A stretch of 64,000 nucleotides of DNA from an uncultured Clostridia bacterium (GCA_934454525.1 CAKSFM010000007.1:1-64000), one strand, 5' to 3'. Counted from the first letter of the stretch, positions 32,261-41,226 are shown. Translations and numbers: made by a program. The notes: generated by a model from the sequence alone, not told the origin.

Positions 32261-33697
32261 TTATTTCAGAACGGCAATTGCCTCGGAAATTGTCTTTTCG
32301 AGCGCTTCCTCACCGTAGCGGTCAACATCCTTAACGTTCTTCTCCTCATGAGTTAGGCAGCCGGCGCCGCCGATGCAGCCGCCCGTGCAAGCCATTCCCT
32401 CAATAAAGTTTGCGGGAAGAAGATTTTTTGAAGCGCGCAGAAGTGCAATCTTACATTCTTCAATTCCGTTGCAGGAAACGGGTTTGTACTCAAAGTCCGT
32501 TATGTTCTGCTCTTTAAGTGCCTGGCGGACAGCGTCCGCAAGTCCGCCGCTGCGCGCAAATATTCTGCCGAAATATGAAGCATTGTCAAGGATTCCGTCC
32601 GAAAGCGCGGAAACATCGATATCGCGGCTGTCAATAAGCGCCTGAAGCTCCTCGAACGTCAGCACACCGTCAACATATTGCCGCTCCTCGTCATGCATAA
32701 ATTCCGCTTTTTTTGCAGTGCACGGCCCGATGAACACAACCTTGCAGTCCGGCTCTTTCTCTTTCATATACTTAGCAATAGCTGCCGCAGGGGAGAGATT
32801 GTGTGAAATATGCTCCGCAAGCTGCGGAAAGTCGTTCTGAATATATTTTTTAAATGCCGGGCAGCAGGAGCTTGTGAGAAATGAATCACATTCGGAAAGC
32901 TCCTTTGCTTCTGAATATGCAACCATATCGGCGCCGAGCGCCGCTTCAACAGTGTGATAAAACCCGAGCTTTTCAATTGCCGTTATAATCTGACCGAGCC
33001 GCGCATAGCTGAACTGACCGGCAATGGACGGAGCGGCAACGGCATAAACCTTGTAAGCGGTGTTGTTTTCGCTTTTTTTAAGAATATCGATAACATTGAG
33101 CATAAATGACTTGTCAACCACAGCGCCGAACGGACACTGATAAACACACGCGCCGCATTCGATGCAGCGCTCATTGTCAATATGCGCCGCTTTGTTCTCA
33201 CCGCTGTGAATGGCTTTTATTTTGCAGGCATTTTCGCACGGGCGTTTTCTGTTGATGATAGCCGTATACGGACACACCTTGGAGCATGCACCGCAGTTTT
33301 TGCATTTCGATTTGTCGATATGCGCTTTCTGATGCTCATCAAACGTCAGCGCATTGAATTTGCAAACATCCTCGCAGCGGTGCGCAAGGCAGCCGCGGCA
33401 GGTTTCCGTAACCTCATAGCCGCTGACAGGACATTCATCACAGGCAATTTCAATAACCTGAATCACGTTCGGGTTTGCGCTGTCACCTCCGACTGCCGCC
33501 TTAACGCGCTCCGCAACTATTGCGCGGTCCTTGTATATGCAGCAGCGTGACGGCGGTTCATTGTCGGGAACAATCCGTTTCGGAATATCGTAAATATTCT
33601 GAAGCAGCGTTCCGTTCCATGCTTCGCGCGCAACCTCGCGCAGAACCTTATATTTTGTGTACTGTACCTTGGTATCAAACTTTCTTCCGGGTTTCAT
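32261..33697 (-). CDS. [FeFe]-hydrogenase catalytic subunit with ferredoxin-like domains
   Basis: ATG 33697 has GAGAGGG six bases upstream, giving 478 residues. The N-terminal part carries a Cys-rich segment (CRGC..C..C, about 100-112) and two 4Fe-4S motifs, CKNCGACSKVCP (132-143) and CIECGACVYQCP (178-189). The H-cluster domain has L1 TSSCCPAF (275-282), L2 GPCTAKKAE (324-332) and L3 GMACTGGCIGGAG near the C-terminus. All four H-cluster cysteines are present. It should produce or consume H2 with ferredoxin. It is the last of four linked genes with a sensor-type hydrogenase and a phosphatase, an order like the hfs loci of thermophilic Clostridia. hydEFG maturases are not in the window. Confidence 0.9.
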   Translation of the reverse strand: MKPGRKFDTKVQYTKYKVLREVAREAWNGTLLQNIYDIPKRIVPDNEPPSRCCIYKDRAIVAERVKAAVGGDSANPNVIQVIEIACDECPVSGYEVTETCRGCLAHRCEDVCKFNALTFDEHQKAHIDKSKCKNCGACSKVCPYTAIINRKRPCENACKIKAIHSGENKAAHIDNERCIECGACVYQCPFGAVVDKSFMLNVIDILKKSENNTAYKVYAVAAPSIAGQFSYARLGQIITAIEKLGFYHTVEAALGADMVAYSEAKELSECDSFLTSSCCPAFKKYIQNDFPQLAEHISHNLSPAAAIAKYMKEKEPDCKVVFIGPCTAKKAEFMHDEERQYVDGVLTFEELQALIDSRDIDVSALSDGILDNASYFGRIFARSGGLADAVRQALKEQNITDFEYKPVSCNGIEECKIALLRASKNLLPANFIEGMACTGGCIGGAGCLTHEEKNVKDVDRYGEEALEKTISEAIAVLK

Positions 33698-33720
33698 TGC
33701 TTTCCCTCTCTTTATCAATT

Positions 33721-34890
33721 TTAAAAGTAACTGACATTGATTGTCTTACCAAGCTCTTTGAGCGTTTTGGAAAGCTCATCAACAAGCTGCATTTTAATAT
33801 TAAACCCAATCGGCAGTCCGGGGTTTTGGTGAGCCGGGTTAACGGCGCGGCCGACATAAAAGTTAATGTCGGTTGCATCGTCAAGCAGCATACGGGTAAT
33901 CTGCGACGCTCCGTCGCGCTTTGTATGCCATGCGGACTGAAGCTCACCGCCGGCTGCATAATCCTTGACATATTCAAGCACACGGTTTATCGTAAGAACC
34001 CCTTCGGTTACAAGGTCAACGCCCTCAATTTTCGCTGTGGGCGGAATTTCGCTGTCAAGATAATCGATTGAAGCTATCAGCGGTTTCCCGAGAAAGTCTG
34101 CCGTTATTGAAGAGGTTGTTCCGCCCGACACAATGTGCTTGCCCTGCTTGGCAAAAAACAGAGTGAGCATTTTATTCGCGTCGGCAGGGTCGCGCGGGGG
34201 TCCGAACAAAAGATTCACAACTGCGCGCCGCCTTATTCTGATAGCGGCAGCGGTAGTATCGTCACCCGGTTTGCCGACATACAAATCGTTACATGCGTCA
34301 ACAATTTCGGAAGCAACTGTGAGCGCCGAATTGTCAGGCTTGTAATTATCCTCCGTAAACCGGATAATATCGGGAAGCTGCCAGCCGAAATTCATCGTTT
34401 CGCCGACGCCGGCGTATATCGCCCCGTCGCTCATGGCAATGAAAACATCGCCCTCCTCAATTTCAACTGTCGATTCCGTTATCTCTCTTCCGGCAATGGT
34501 TCTTGTTTCCGTAGGATAGTCAAAGCTTTTTCCGCCGCGCAGCAGGATAAGCCGCGGATTGTCGTACTGGATTATGTGCGCATATCTGTTTGCTGTAATT
34601 CTGATTATGGTAAAGGTTGAATAAGCAACTCCGCGGACTTTGCAAACGGGCAGCGTTGCTATAACCGTGTCAACACAGTCGTCAACCGTCATTTTTTCGG
34701 CAATCATGGTGCTGATGATTTTGCTCGTGAGCGTTGAAAGAATATTCGCCTTAACGCCGCTGCCGAGTCCGTCCGCAAGCACAAGCGTAACCGAATCGTC
34801 ATCGCGCACAATCTGAACCATATCACCGCAAAGCTGCTCTCCGTATTTTATTATGCTTTTGTAAGCTGCTTCAACACATAAATCATTCAT
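33721..34890 (-). CDS. SpoIIE/PP2C-family serine phosphatase in hydrogenase locus
   Basis: The 389-residue protein has a PP2C/SpoIIE-type phosphatase core (about 1-225). Metal-site carboxylates are seen as LADGLGSG (38-45), SDGAIYAGVG (about 152-161) and the PGDDTTAAAI motif. Residues about 230-389 form a second domain I do not recognise. It overlaps the sensor hydrogenase gene by eight bases and lies 23 bases before the hydrogenase gene. In analogous loci the phosphatase is thought to pass the H2/redox signal to a protein phosphorylation switch. Its target here is unknown. Confidence 0.85.
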   Translation of the reverse strand: MNDLCVEAAYKSIIKYGEQLCGDMVQIVRDDDSVTLVLADGLGSGVKANILSTLTSKIISTMIAEKMTVDDCVDTVIATLPVCKVRGVAYSTFTIIRITANRYAHIIQYDNPRLILLRGGKSFDYPTETRTIAGREITESTVEIEEGDVFIAMSDGAIYAGVGETMNFGWQLPDIIRFTEDNYKPDNSALTVASEIVDACNDLYVGKPGDDTTAAAIRIRRRAVVNLLFGPPRDPADANKMLTLFFAKQGKHIVSGGTTSSITADFLGKPLIASIDYLDSEIPPTAKIEGVDLVTEGVLTINRVLEYVKDYAAGGELQSAWHTKRDGASQITRMLLDDATDINFYVGRAVNPAHQNPGLPIGFNIKMQLVDELSKTLKELGKTINVSYF

Positions 34891-36559
34891 CGCTGAGTGT
34901 CTCCTTAAGTTTTGTCAGGGCTATTTTGGTTTCCGCAGTTGTTTCGCCGAGCAGAGAGGCAATCTCCTGGACAATGCGCATCTGCTTTTCAACAACCTTG
35001 TCGGTTATTTCGACTGCCGCTTTGCACTGCGTATCGCGCAGGTTTTTCATATCTTCCTCCGCGGTCACGTCTTTCATCATAATCATGAGAATATGATATT
35101 CTTTGTCATAAATAATCGTTTCGTCAACATATTTGCGATACTCGGCAAGATATTTGCGGTTGTCGTAAATATTTCTGCCGCTGCCGAGAACACTCATGCA
35201 ATCGGCAGGATCGAGAACACGCACCACCGGCCCTGAAACAACATCAGCTTCCGGAGGGAGGTTGAGAATCCCTTTTGCGGCGCGGTTAATCTGAACGATA
35301 TTAAGCTGTTCATCAAGCACCATAATTCCGTTCGGTGTATTTTTAATAATGTTGTCGGAAAAGCTTTCCGCTTTTTCCTTTATATACGGAAGACACATCG
35401 AGATGTCGGCCTTGCCCAAAAGCACGGCGACCGCTTTTTCACGGCATGTGTTATAACCGCAGCTGCCGCAGTTAAGCTCTTTTTCCGGTGAGGTTTTTCC
35501 CATTTTGCGCAGAATCTCGTTTACGGCTGCACTGCCGGGCATGGAGATTTCGTTTCCGCTGTACTCAAATTTTCTTGAAATTCCAGCCTCCGGAGGTGAA
35601 TCAACTGCATAATCCTCACGCGAAATGTTTTTAAGAATCGCAGCACAGTCAAACAGCGGATTGCGCGTGTGCTTGCGCATGACAGGCCCCTCGGCGCAGC
35701 TGCCGCTGCAAGCTGACATTTCGATAAAGCAGTTTTTAAGTCCGCCGGTTTCGATATTGCGCAGCGTGTCAATGCACTTCTGAACGCCGTCTATTGTAAG
35801 ATATGTATATTCGGGGTCTTTTTTCATGGTTTTAAGAACTCCGCCCGAGGTGGGGAAGAAGTCGGCAAGCCCGCGTTTTTCGGAATTTCCGGAGCTTTCA
35901 ACGGATATTCCGCTTTCCGAAAGCCATTCCTCAAGCTCATCGAATGTCAGCACTGCGTCGGCATTTTCCGGATAGGCTTCAGCCTCAGCCTTTTTCGATA
36001 TGCAGGGTCCGATGAACACAACGCGGCTGCCGCTGCCGAAACGCTCACGGATGAGCTTTGTATGCGCAGCCATCGGCGTTACCACATTCGCGAGATATGA
36101 AACGGCATTCGGAAAATGCTTTTCAATCAGCAGGTTTACGCTGTGACAGCAGCTTGATATAATAATGCTTTTTTCACGGTTTTCAATTATTTTTTCATAT
36201 TCGCGTTTCACAACGGTTGCTCCGATCGCCGTCGGTTCGGCGTCCGCAAAACCGAGTGCAATAAGCGCTTTTCTGACATCTGCAAAGCTTTTTCCGCCGA
36301 AGATTGCGGCATAAGACGGCGCAACGCTTGCATAAACCTTTTGACCGCCGGATATCAGTGCTTTTACGGCGGAAAGGTCATTGCGGATCTGCTTCGCATT
36401 CTGTGGACAGACCGTATAACATTCGCCGCAGAGAATACATTCGCTGCGGATAATGTGCGCCTGACCGTCCGTCATTCTAAGCGATTTCACGGGACAGTTC
36501 CTTATGCATTTGTAACAGTTTTTGCAATTGGACTTTTTCGTCAGCAAACAATGCTCCAT
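34883..36559 (-). CDS. Sensory [FeFe]-hydrogenase-like protein with PAS domain
   Basis: Domain order: two 4Fe-4S clusters (Cys12/15/18/22 and 41/44/47/51), an H-cluster-type domain (about 70-315), a further 4Fe-4S motif CGSCGYNTCREKA (364-376, with Cys389), and a PAS domain (about 398-505) plus a helical tail. H-cluster loops are SSCCHS (135-140), GPCISKKAE (184-192) and SACSGSCAEGP (282-292). The cysteines remain but L3 lacks the MACPGGC consensus and L1 lacks the usual Pro. This fits a hydrogen or redox sensor rather than a turnover enzyme. The neighbours are a 2Fe-2S protein and a SpoIIE phosphatase. Confidence 0.86.
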   Translation of the reverse strand: MEHCLLTKKSNCKNCYKCIRNCPVKSLRMTDGQAHIIRSECILCGECYTVCPQNAKQIRNDLSAVKALISGGQKVYASVAPSYAAIFGGKSFADVRKALIALGFADAEPTAIGATVVKREYEKIIENREKSIIISSCCHSVNLLIEKHFPNAVSYLANVVTPMAAHTKLIRERFGSGSRVVFIGPCISKKAEAEAYPENADAVLTFDELEEWLSESGISVESSGNSEKRGLADFFPTSGGVLKTMKKDPEYTYLTIDGVQKCIDTLRNIETGGLKNCFIEMSACSGSCAEGPVMRKHTRNPLFDCAAILKNISREDYAVDSPPEAGISRKFEYSGNEISMPGSAAVNEILRKMGKTSPEKELNCGSCGYNTCREKAVAVLLGKADISMCLPYIKEKAESFSDNIIKNTPNGIMVLDEQLNIVQINRAAKGILNLPPEADVVSGPVVRVLDPADCMSVLGSGRNIYDNRKYLAEYRKYVDETIIYDKEYHILMIMMKDVTAEEDMKNLRDTQCKAAVEITDKVVEKQMRIVQEIASLLGETTAETKIALTKLKETLSDE

Positions 36560-36565
36560 TCGCTA

Positions 36566-36808
36566 TCACCCCAGCTTGCTCATAATTTCGTTGTTGAAAA
36601 ATTCTTCAACGGTTTCAGGTTTAACGGAATAAATTTCATCGCCGATTTTAACGCTTACTCCGTTAACGCAGTTTTTCATGCAGAATGCGCCGCACAGCTC
36701 AACCTTGTCAGAAAGGTTGTTCAGGCTGATGAGCGACTGAAGGCTGTCGATAACATTGCGCGAGCCTTTAAGATGACATGAGCTTCCGATACAGATTGTT
36801 ACTTTCAT
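36566..36808 (-). CDS. Thioredoxin-like 2Fe-2S ferredoxin (NuoE-type) of hydrogenase locus
   Basis: This 80-residue protein has the thioredoxin-like 2Fe-2S pattern: CIGSSC near the start (Cys6, Cys11) and LCGAFCMKNC (cysteines about 39, 43 and 47). It would move electrons within or to the hydrogenase/sensor complex. It is the first gene of the locus, six bases before the sensor hydrogenase gene, after a GGAGATT ribosome binding site. No clear promoter stands out in the AT-rich upstream sequence. Confidence 0.83.
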   Translation of the reverse strand: MKVTICIGSSCHLKGSRNVIDSLQSLISLNNLSDKVELCGAFCMKNCVNGVSVKIGDEIYSVKPETVEEFFNNEIMSKLG

Positions 36809-36856
36809 TTTAATAATCTCCTTTTATATTTTTTATTTTTAAAACGGAATATCGGC

Positions 36857-36890
36857 GCTGTTTAAAAAGTCAATTGACTTTTTAAACAGC
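36857..36890. repeat. 34-bp perfect palindrome
   Basis: GCTGTTTAAAAAGTCAA followed at once by its exact reverse complement TTGACTTTTTAAACAGC, with no loop. It lies 49 bases upstream of the hydrogenase locus start. It could be an operator, a cruciform or a repeat-element end. Confidence 0.75.
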
Positions 36891-36962
36891 ACCTTCTTTT
36901 TCAAGGGGATAGGAAAAAAGCTTTGGAATTAACAAACTGAGCCAAAGCGTTAGCTTTGGGTT

Positions 36963-37239
36963 GAGGCATAAGAAACCCGAACCCACAGCGGCACAAAAGG
37001 CAAATTTGTCGCAATAATGCGTTAAAATGCTCGTTAATAGATAAACTATTAACTGCGCTTTTGCCTTTTCTTGCAAAAAATTTGCTCTTTTTGAACTCGC
37101 AGACCCAATGCGCCGAAAAATTTTTGTTCAGATGTTCTTGCAGGGTGAAGCAAGGCTTGTCGCCTTGCAAATCCCGAAAGAACTGCTGAGCGGAAATTTA
37201 ACAAGCATTGGGCGCATGTGTTCGGATTCCTTATGCCTC
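36963..37239. mobile_element. MITE-like non-autonomous element, copy 2
   Basis: A 277-bp element bounded by imperfect inverted repeats: GAGGCATAAGAAACCCGAAC (36963-36982, continuing CCACA) and, at the right end (37217-37239), its near reverse complement TGTGTTCGG...TTATGCCTC. Its core 36997-37225 is nearly identical to 2481-2709. No transposase gene is present. A GGCGTAC-AGGG-GTACGCC hairpin (about 37246-37265) lies just outside. The rest of the 629-base gap between the 2Fe-2S gene and the phosphotransferase gene holds the palindrome and a terminator only. Confidence 0.75.
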
Positions 37240-37305
37240 TTCGACGGCGTACAGGGGTACGCCGAGGGCAAAGTTTGTTGATAGCAAGAAAAGGAGTAAT
37301 TCTTA

Positions 37306-37331
37306 GAAAAATCAAATTTTTGATTTTTCTA
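37306..37331 (-). terminator. Probable terminator of the adhE-phosphotransferase transcript
   Basis: AGAAAAATCA and TGATTTTTCT form a 10-bp AT-rich stem with a six-base loop downstream of the phosphotransferase stop; no long T-run follows, so efficiency is uncertain. Confidence 0.45.
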
Positions 37332-37437
37332 CCTTTAATAAAAGCGAATTACAATAGCTATACTGCCTGAAATATCCGCTTTTTCTCCTTTTCTTGCGTT
37401 CCGGAGTTTTAACATCCCCGTCCGTCCGCCCGTATGC

Positions 37438-38187
37438 CTACTGATAATCAACAACGTCAATCCAATGAAGCAGAAATTCGCGCTCCTTTTCGTTGCCCTT
37501 TGTGAGCTGCGAAGCCGCAACAATCGGAATCCATTTCTGAACATACTGTTTTGCCGTGTCTGTTTTTGTGCAGAACAGGTTAAGATATTTTTCCGCGCCG
37601 GTGATATTTCCGTCCAGCCAGAACAAAAGATAAGTTCTGGCTGCGTCCGCCGCACCGTTGCCCTGCGTCACATGCGACCAGTCAATGATATAAGCCTTGT
37701 CATCGGGTGTGATGATAATATTGCTCGGATTCAAATCACCATGGCAAACCTTTTGGTGCTTCGGCATTGAATCAAGCCGCGTATGCAGCTCATATCTTGT
37801 TGTCGCGTCAAGCTCCGTAAGTCCGATTTTCGTTTGCATTTTATCCTTGAGCTTATTTAGAAGCGGCACCCGGCAGTCAAGGATGCTTTTCTGAATATCA
37901 ACAAGTCTTTCGAGGTATTCGTCATATTTTCCGGGATTTTCTTCCATGAGTGTTTCAAGCGTTTTTCCCTCAATATAATCCATTATAATTGCCCATTTGC
38001 CGTCAATTTTTGTAACTTCATGCAGCTTGGGAATGTTCAGCCCCGTTTCTTCAACGCGCGCCTGATTAAGCGCTTCGTTAAGAACGTTTGCCTTGGAATA
38101 GTCCGCATTAAAAAGCTTTATTGCTTTATTGCCGTCGCGGTAAACTGTTTTCGCTGTTCTCACTGCAATAACTTTGTCGAGTTTCAT
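37438..38187 (-). CDS. Aminoglycoside-phosphotransferase/choline-kinase-fold protein
   Basis: The 249-residue protein has the APH/ChoK kinase fold. The catalytic loop is CHGDLNPSNIII (about residues 147-158) and the metal Asp lies in IIDWSHV (about 168-174); the N-lobe lysine is probably in KAIKLFNAD. Such enzymes phosphorylate small hydroxyl compounds, or rarely proteins. Its start codon overlaps the adhE stop (ATGA), so it is translationally coupled to adhE, an uncommon partner. The substrate cannot be inferred. Confidence 0.78.
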   Translation of the reverse strand: MKLDKVIAVRTAKTVYRDGNKAIKLFNADYSKANVLNEALNQARVEETGLNIPKLHEVTKIDGKWAIIMDYIEGKTLETLMEENPGKYDEYLERLVDIQKSILDCRVPLLNKLKDKMQTKIGLTELDATTRYELHTRLDSMPKHQKVCHGDLNPSNIIITPDDKAYIIDWSHVTQGNGAADAARTYLLFWLDGNITGAEKYLNLFCTKTDTAKQYVQKWIPIVAASQLTKGNEKEREFLLHWIDVVDYQ

Positions 38188-40796
38188 TTGCGGTCACCTC
38201 CGTAATATGCTTTCAGATACATTTCCTTTATTTCGCTCATAAGCGGATAACGCGGATTTGCGCCTGTGCACTGGTCATCAAATGCCTGCTCCGTCATTTC
38301 GTCAAGTCTGTTTAAGAATTCCTGCTCGTCAATACCGTAGTCACGGATTGTCTTTTTGATTCCTACCTTTTCTTTAAGCTCATCGATTGCCGAAATAAGG
38401 TTTTCAAGCTTTTCGGAATCATTTTTGCCCTTAATGCCGAGTGCGTCCGCAACCTCTGCATAGCGTTCAAGCATATGAGGATATTCATACTGCGGAAATG
38501 TTCCCATTTTTACAGGAGTTTCCGACGCATTGAAGCGGAGAACCTCGTCAATCATAAGCGCATTGGCAACGCCGTGCGGCAAGTGGTGAAATGCGCCGAG
38601 CTTATGCGCCATGGAGTGGCAAACTCCCAGGAACGCGTTGGCAAACGCCATGCCTGCCATTGTTGCGGCATTCGCCATTTTTTCACGCGCACGTGCGTCT
38701 GTCTGACCATTCTCGTATGCTTCGGGAAGATATTTAAAGATAATCTTAAGCGCTCTTAATGCCAGTCCGTCCGTGAAATCCGTTGCAAGCATGGAGGCAT
38801 ATGCCTCAAGTGCGTGGGTAACGGCGTCAATTCCGGAAGCGGCGGTAAGTCCGCGCGGCGCTGTCATATGCATATCAGCGTCAACAATTGCCATGTTCGG
38901 CATAAGCTCGTAATCGGCAAGCGGATATTTAATGCCTGTTTCATCATCCGTGATAACTGCGAACGGCGTTACCTCAGAACCTGTTCCGGCAGATGTGGGC
39001 ACAGCAATGAAATATGCCTTTTCGCCCATTTTCGGAAAAGTGTACACGCGTTTTCTTATATCGGAAAACCGCATTGCCATGTCAAGAAAGTCCGCGTCGG
39101 GATGCTCATAAAGCACCCACATGATTTTTGCCGCGTCCATTGCGCTGCCGCCGCCGAGCGCTATGATGCAGTCAGGCTTGAATGAGTGCATCTGCTTTGC
39201 GCCCTCTCTTGCGCAGCTGAGGGTGGGGTCGGGGGCAACATCGGAAAACGTTGTATGCTCAATGCCTATTTCGTCAAGCTTTTTCGTGATCGGCGCTGTG
39301 TAGCCGTGCTCATAAAGGAAGCTGTCCGTAACAATAAAAGCTTTTTTCTTGTGCATAATTGTTTTAAGCTCATCAAGAGCAACGGGCAGACAGCCCTTTT
39401 TGAGATAAACCTTTTCGGGCGCTCTGAACCAAAGCATGTTTTCCCTTCTTTCCGCAACTGTTTTAATATTGATAAGATGCTTAACTCCGACATTCTCTGA
39501 AACGGAGTTGCCGCCCCAGCTTCCGCAGCCGAGCGTGAGCGACGGCGCAAGGCGGAAGTTATAGAGATCTCCGATTCCTCCCTGTGAGGACGGAGTATTT
39601 ACAAGAATGCGGCAGGTTTTCATCCTTTCGCGGAAACGGCGGAGCTTTTCTTCGCCTGTTGTTACATTTATATATATTGAGGAAGTGTGTCCGTAGCCGC
39701 CGTCCGCAATAAGGCGGTCGGCTTTTTCAAGCGCATCGTCAAAATCTTTTGATTTATACATTGCAAGCACAGGTGAGAGTTTTTCATGTGCAAATTCCTC
39801 ACTGAGGTCAACCGATTCAACCTCGCCGATAAGAATTTTTGTATTTTCCGGAACACTCACGCCTGAAAGCTCTGCAATCCGGAATGCGGACTGCCCAACG
39901 ATTTTTGCATTAAGCGCACCGTTTATAATAATCGTTTTGCGGACAAGATTTTTCTCATGCTCATTCAGAAAATAGCACCCTCTGTCCGAAAATTCCTTTT
40001 TAACTTTATCATATATTTTTTTGTCGGCAATAACGCTTTGCTCGGAAGCGCAAATCATTCCGTTATCAAATGTTTTCGAGTGGATGATTGAGTTTACCGC
40101 GAGGGTAATATCGGCGCTTTCGTCAATGACGGCGGGGGTGTTTCCCGCGCCTACGCCGAGTGCCGGTTTGCCGCTTGAATATGCAGCCTTAACCATTCCC
40201 GGACCGCCGGTTGCAAGGATAATGTCCGCCTCACGCATGACAAGGTTTGTCAAATCAAGCGCCGGCGCGTCAATCCAGCTGATAATACCCTCCGGCGCGC
40301 CTGCGGCAACCGCGGCATCAAGCACAACCTTTGCTGCTGCAATTGTTGATTCTTTTGCTCTCGGGTGCGGACTGATTATAATAGCATTGCGCGTTTTAAG
40401 CGAAATAAGCGTTTTGAATATTGCCGTTGAAGTGGGATTCGTTGTCGGGATAACCGCTGCAATAACGCCGATCGGTTCTGCAATTTTCGTTATTCCGAAC
40501 TCGCGGTCCTCCTCGATAACGCCGCAGGTTTTTGCGTCCTTATAGGCATTGTAGATATATTCTGCGGCATAGTGATTTTTGATCACCTTGTCTTCAACAA
40601 CCCCCATGCCTGTTTCCTTAACCGCCATTTTTGCAAGAGGAATTCTTGCTTTGTTTGCGGCAATTGCCGCCGCCTTGAAAATGGCGTCCACCTGCTCCTG
40701 AGAGAAAGCCGCAAAAGCTCTCTGTGCATCGCGCAGGCGGGCAATTTCCTCTTCAAGCGTTTCAACACTGTCAATAATTTGTCTTTGTTTGCTCAT
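38184..40796 (-). CDS. adhE: Bifunctional acetaldehyde-CoA/alcohol dehydrogenase
   Basis: The 870-residue fusion has an N-terminal CoA-acylating aldehyde dehydrogenase (about 1-440, catalytic Cys249 in NGMICASEQ) and a C-terminal iron-dependent alcohol dehydrogenase (about 460-870; GGGSAMDAAK; metal His in CHSMAHKLGAFHHLPHG). It reduces acetyl-CoA to ethanol, re-oxidising NADH in fermentation. Length is normal. The start follows AAAGGAG. A near-consensus promoter at 41198-41226 implies a leader of about 395 bases with long-range pairing. Confidence 0.96.
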   Translation of the reverse strand: MSKQRQIIDSVETLEEEIARLRDAQRAFAAFSQEQVDAIFKAAAIAANKARIPLAKMAVKETGMGVVEDKVIKNHYAAEYIYNAYKDAKTCGVIEEDREFGITKIAEPIGVIAAVIPTTNPTSTAIFKTLISLKTRNAIIISPHPRAKESTIAAAKVVLDAAVAAGAPEGIISWIDAPALDLTNLVMREADIILATGGPGMVKAAYSSGKPALGVGAGNTPAVIDESADITLAVNSIIHSKTFDNGMICASEQSVIADKKIYDKVKKEFSDRGCYFLNEHEKNLVRKTIIINGALNAKIVGQSAFRIAELSGVSVPENTKILIGEVESVDLSEEFAHEKLSPVLAMYKSKDFDDALEKADRLIADGGYGHTSSIYINVTTGEEKLRRFRERMKTCRILVNTPSSQGGIGDLYNFRLAPSLTLGCGSWGGNSVSENVGVKHLINIKTVAERRENMLWFRAPEKVYLKKGCLPVALDELKTIMHKKKAFIVTDSFLYEHGYTAPITKKLDEIGIEHTTFSDVAPDPTLSCAREGAKQMHSFKPDCIIALGGGSAMDAAKIMWVLYEHPDADFLDMAMRFSDIRKRVYTFPKMGEKAYFIAVPTSAGTGSEVTPFAVITDDETGIKYPLADYELMPNMAIVDADMHMTAPRGLTAASGIDAVTHALEAYASMLATDFTDGLALRALKIIFKYLPEAYENGQTDARAREKMANAATMAGMAFANAFLGVCHSMAHKLGAFHHLPHGVANALMIDEVLRFNASETPVKMGTFPQYEYPHMLERYAEVADALGIKGKNDSEKLENLISAIDELKEKVGIKKTIRDYGIDEQEFLNRLDEMTEQAFDDQCTGANPRYPLMSEIKEMYLKAYYGGDRK

Positions 40797-41190
40797 GCCA
40801 ATTCTCCTTTACGCATTCTTTTTATGGTGCTGTAAAAAATGCACCGACCGCATAAAGCATATGAAACTGAATTTAACAGTAAATTCGGCTTGCTGCAAAA
40901 CTCAATTTACTTGAGGTGAAAATTCGTTTTACGAATTTTTTTAAAAAGATGCTTTATGCTGCGAACAAACTTCACCGCTCGGGCGTCGAAACAAGCGTTG
41001 TGTCATTTGCGGCAAATTAAAATTTACTGCTCATTCATTACGCTGTTTCTCCTTTTTCCAAAAATCTTTGGTTTTCGGGAATCCTGTGTTCTTGTACGCC
41101 TTCGGGGTTAGTTTGTCCGTTCTGCACACTTTTTTATTCGCCCCAAATTGGAGATGTCAAAGAAATATACTTTTTTCATCTCCCTTGACC
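40797..41190 (-). promoter_or_regulatory. Long structured adhE leader
   Basis: The 556 bases between adhE and rpsT hold no full gene. On the minus strand the leader has a 23-codon ORF (MKKVYFFDISNLG..., ending at 41108), then AAAGGAG before a four-codon ORF. An 11-bp long-range pairing joins GCATAAAGCAT and ATGCTTTATGC (40949-40959 with 40850-40860). Within it are AATTCG...CGAATT and AGTAAATT...AATTTACT, and GGTGC...GCACC lies near the start codon. Confidence 0.5.
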
Positions 41191-41197
41191 TGATTAC

Positions 41198-41226
41198 ATT
41201 ATAATATAAAAAATTTGTCTTGTAAA
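41198..41226 (-). promoter_or_regulatory. Sigma-A promoter of adhE
   Basis: On the minus strand TTTACA, a 17-bp spacer and TATAAT; no closer promoter to adhE is evident. Confidence 0.7.

Noticed and set aside
33520..34071. 183-codon plus-strand ORF across the hydrogenase/phosphatase junction
   Set aside because: Antisense to two well-supported genes, with Cys/Arg-rich low-quality composition.
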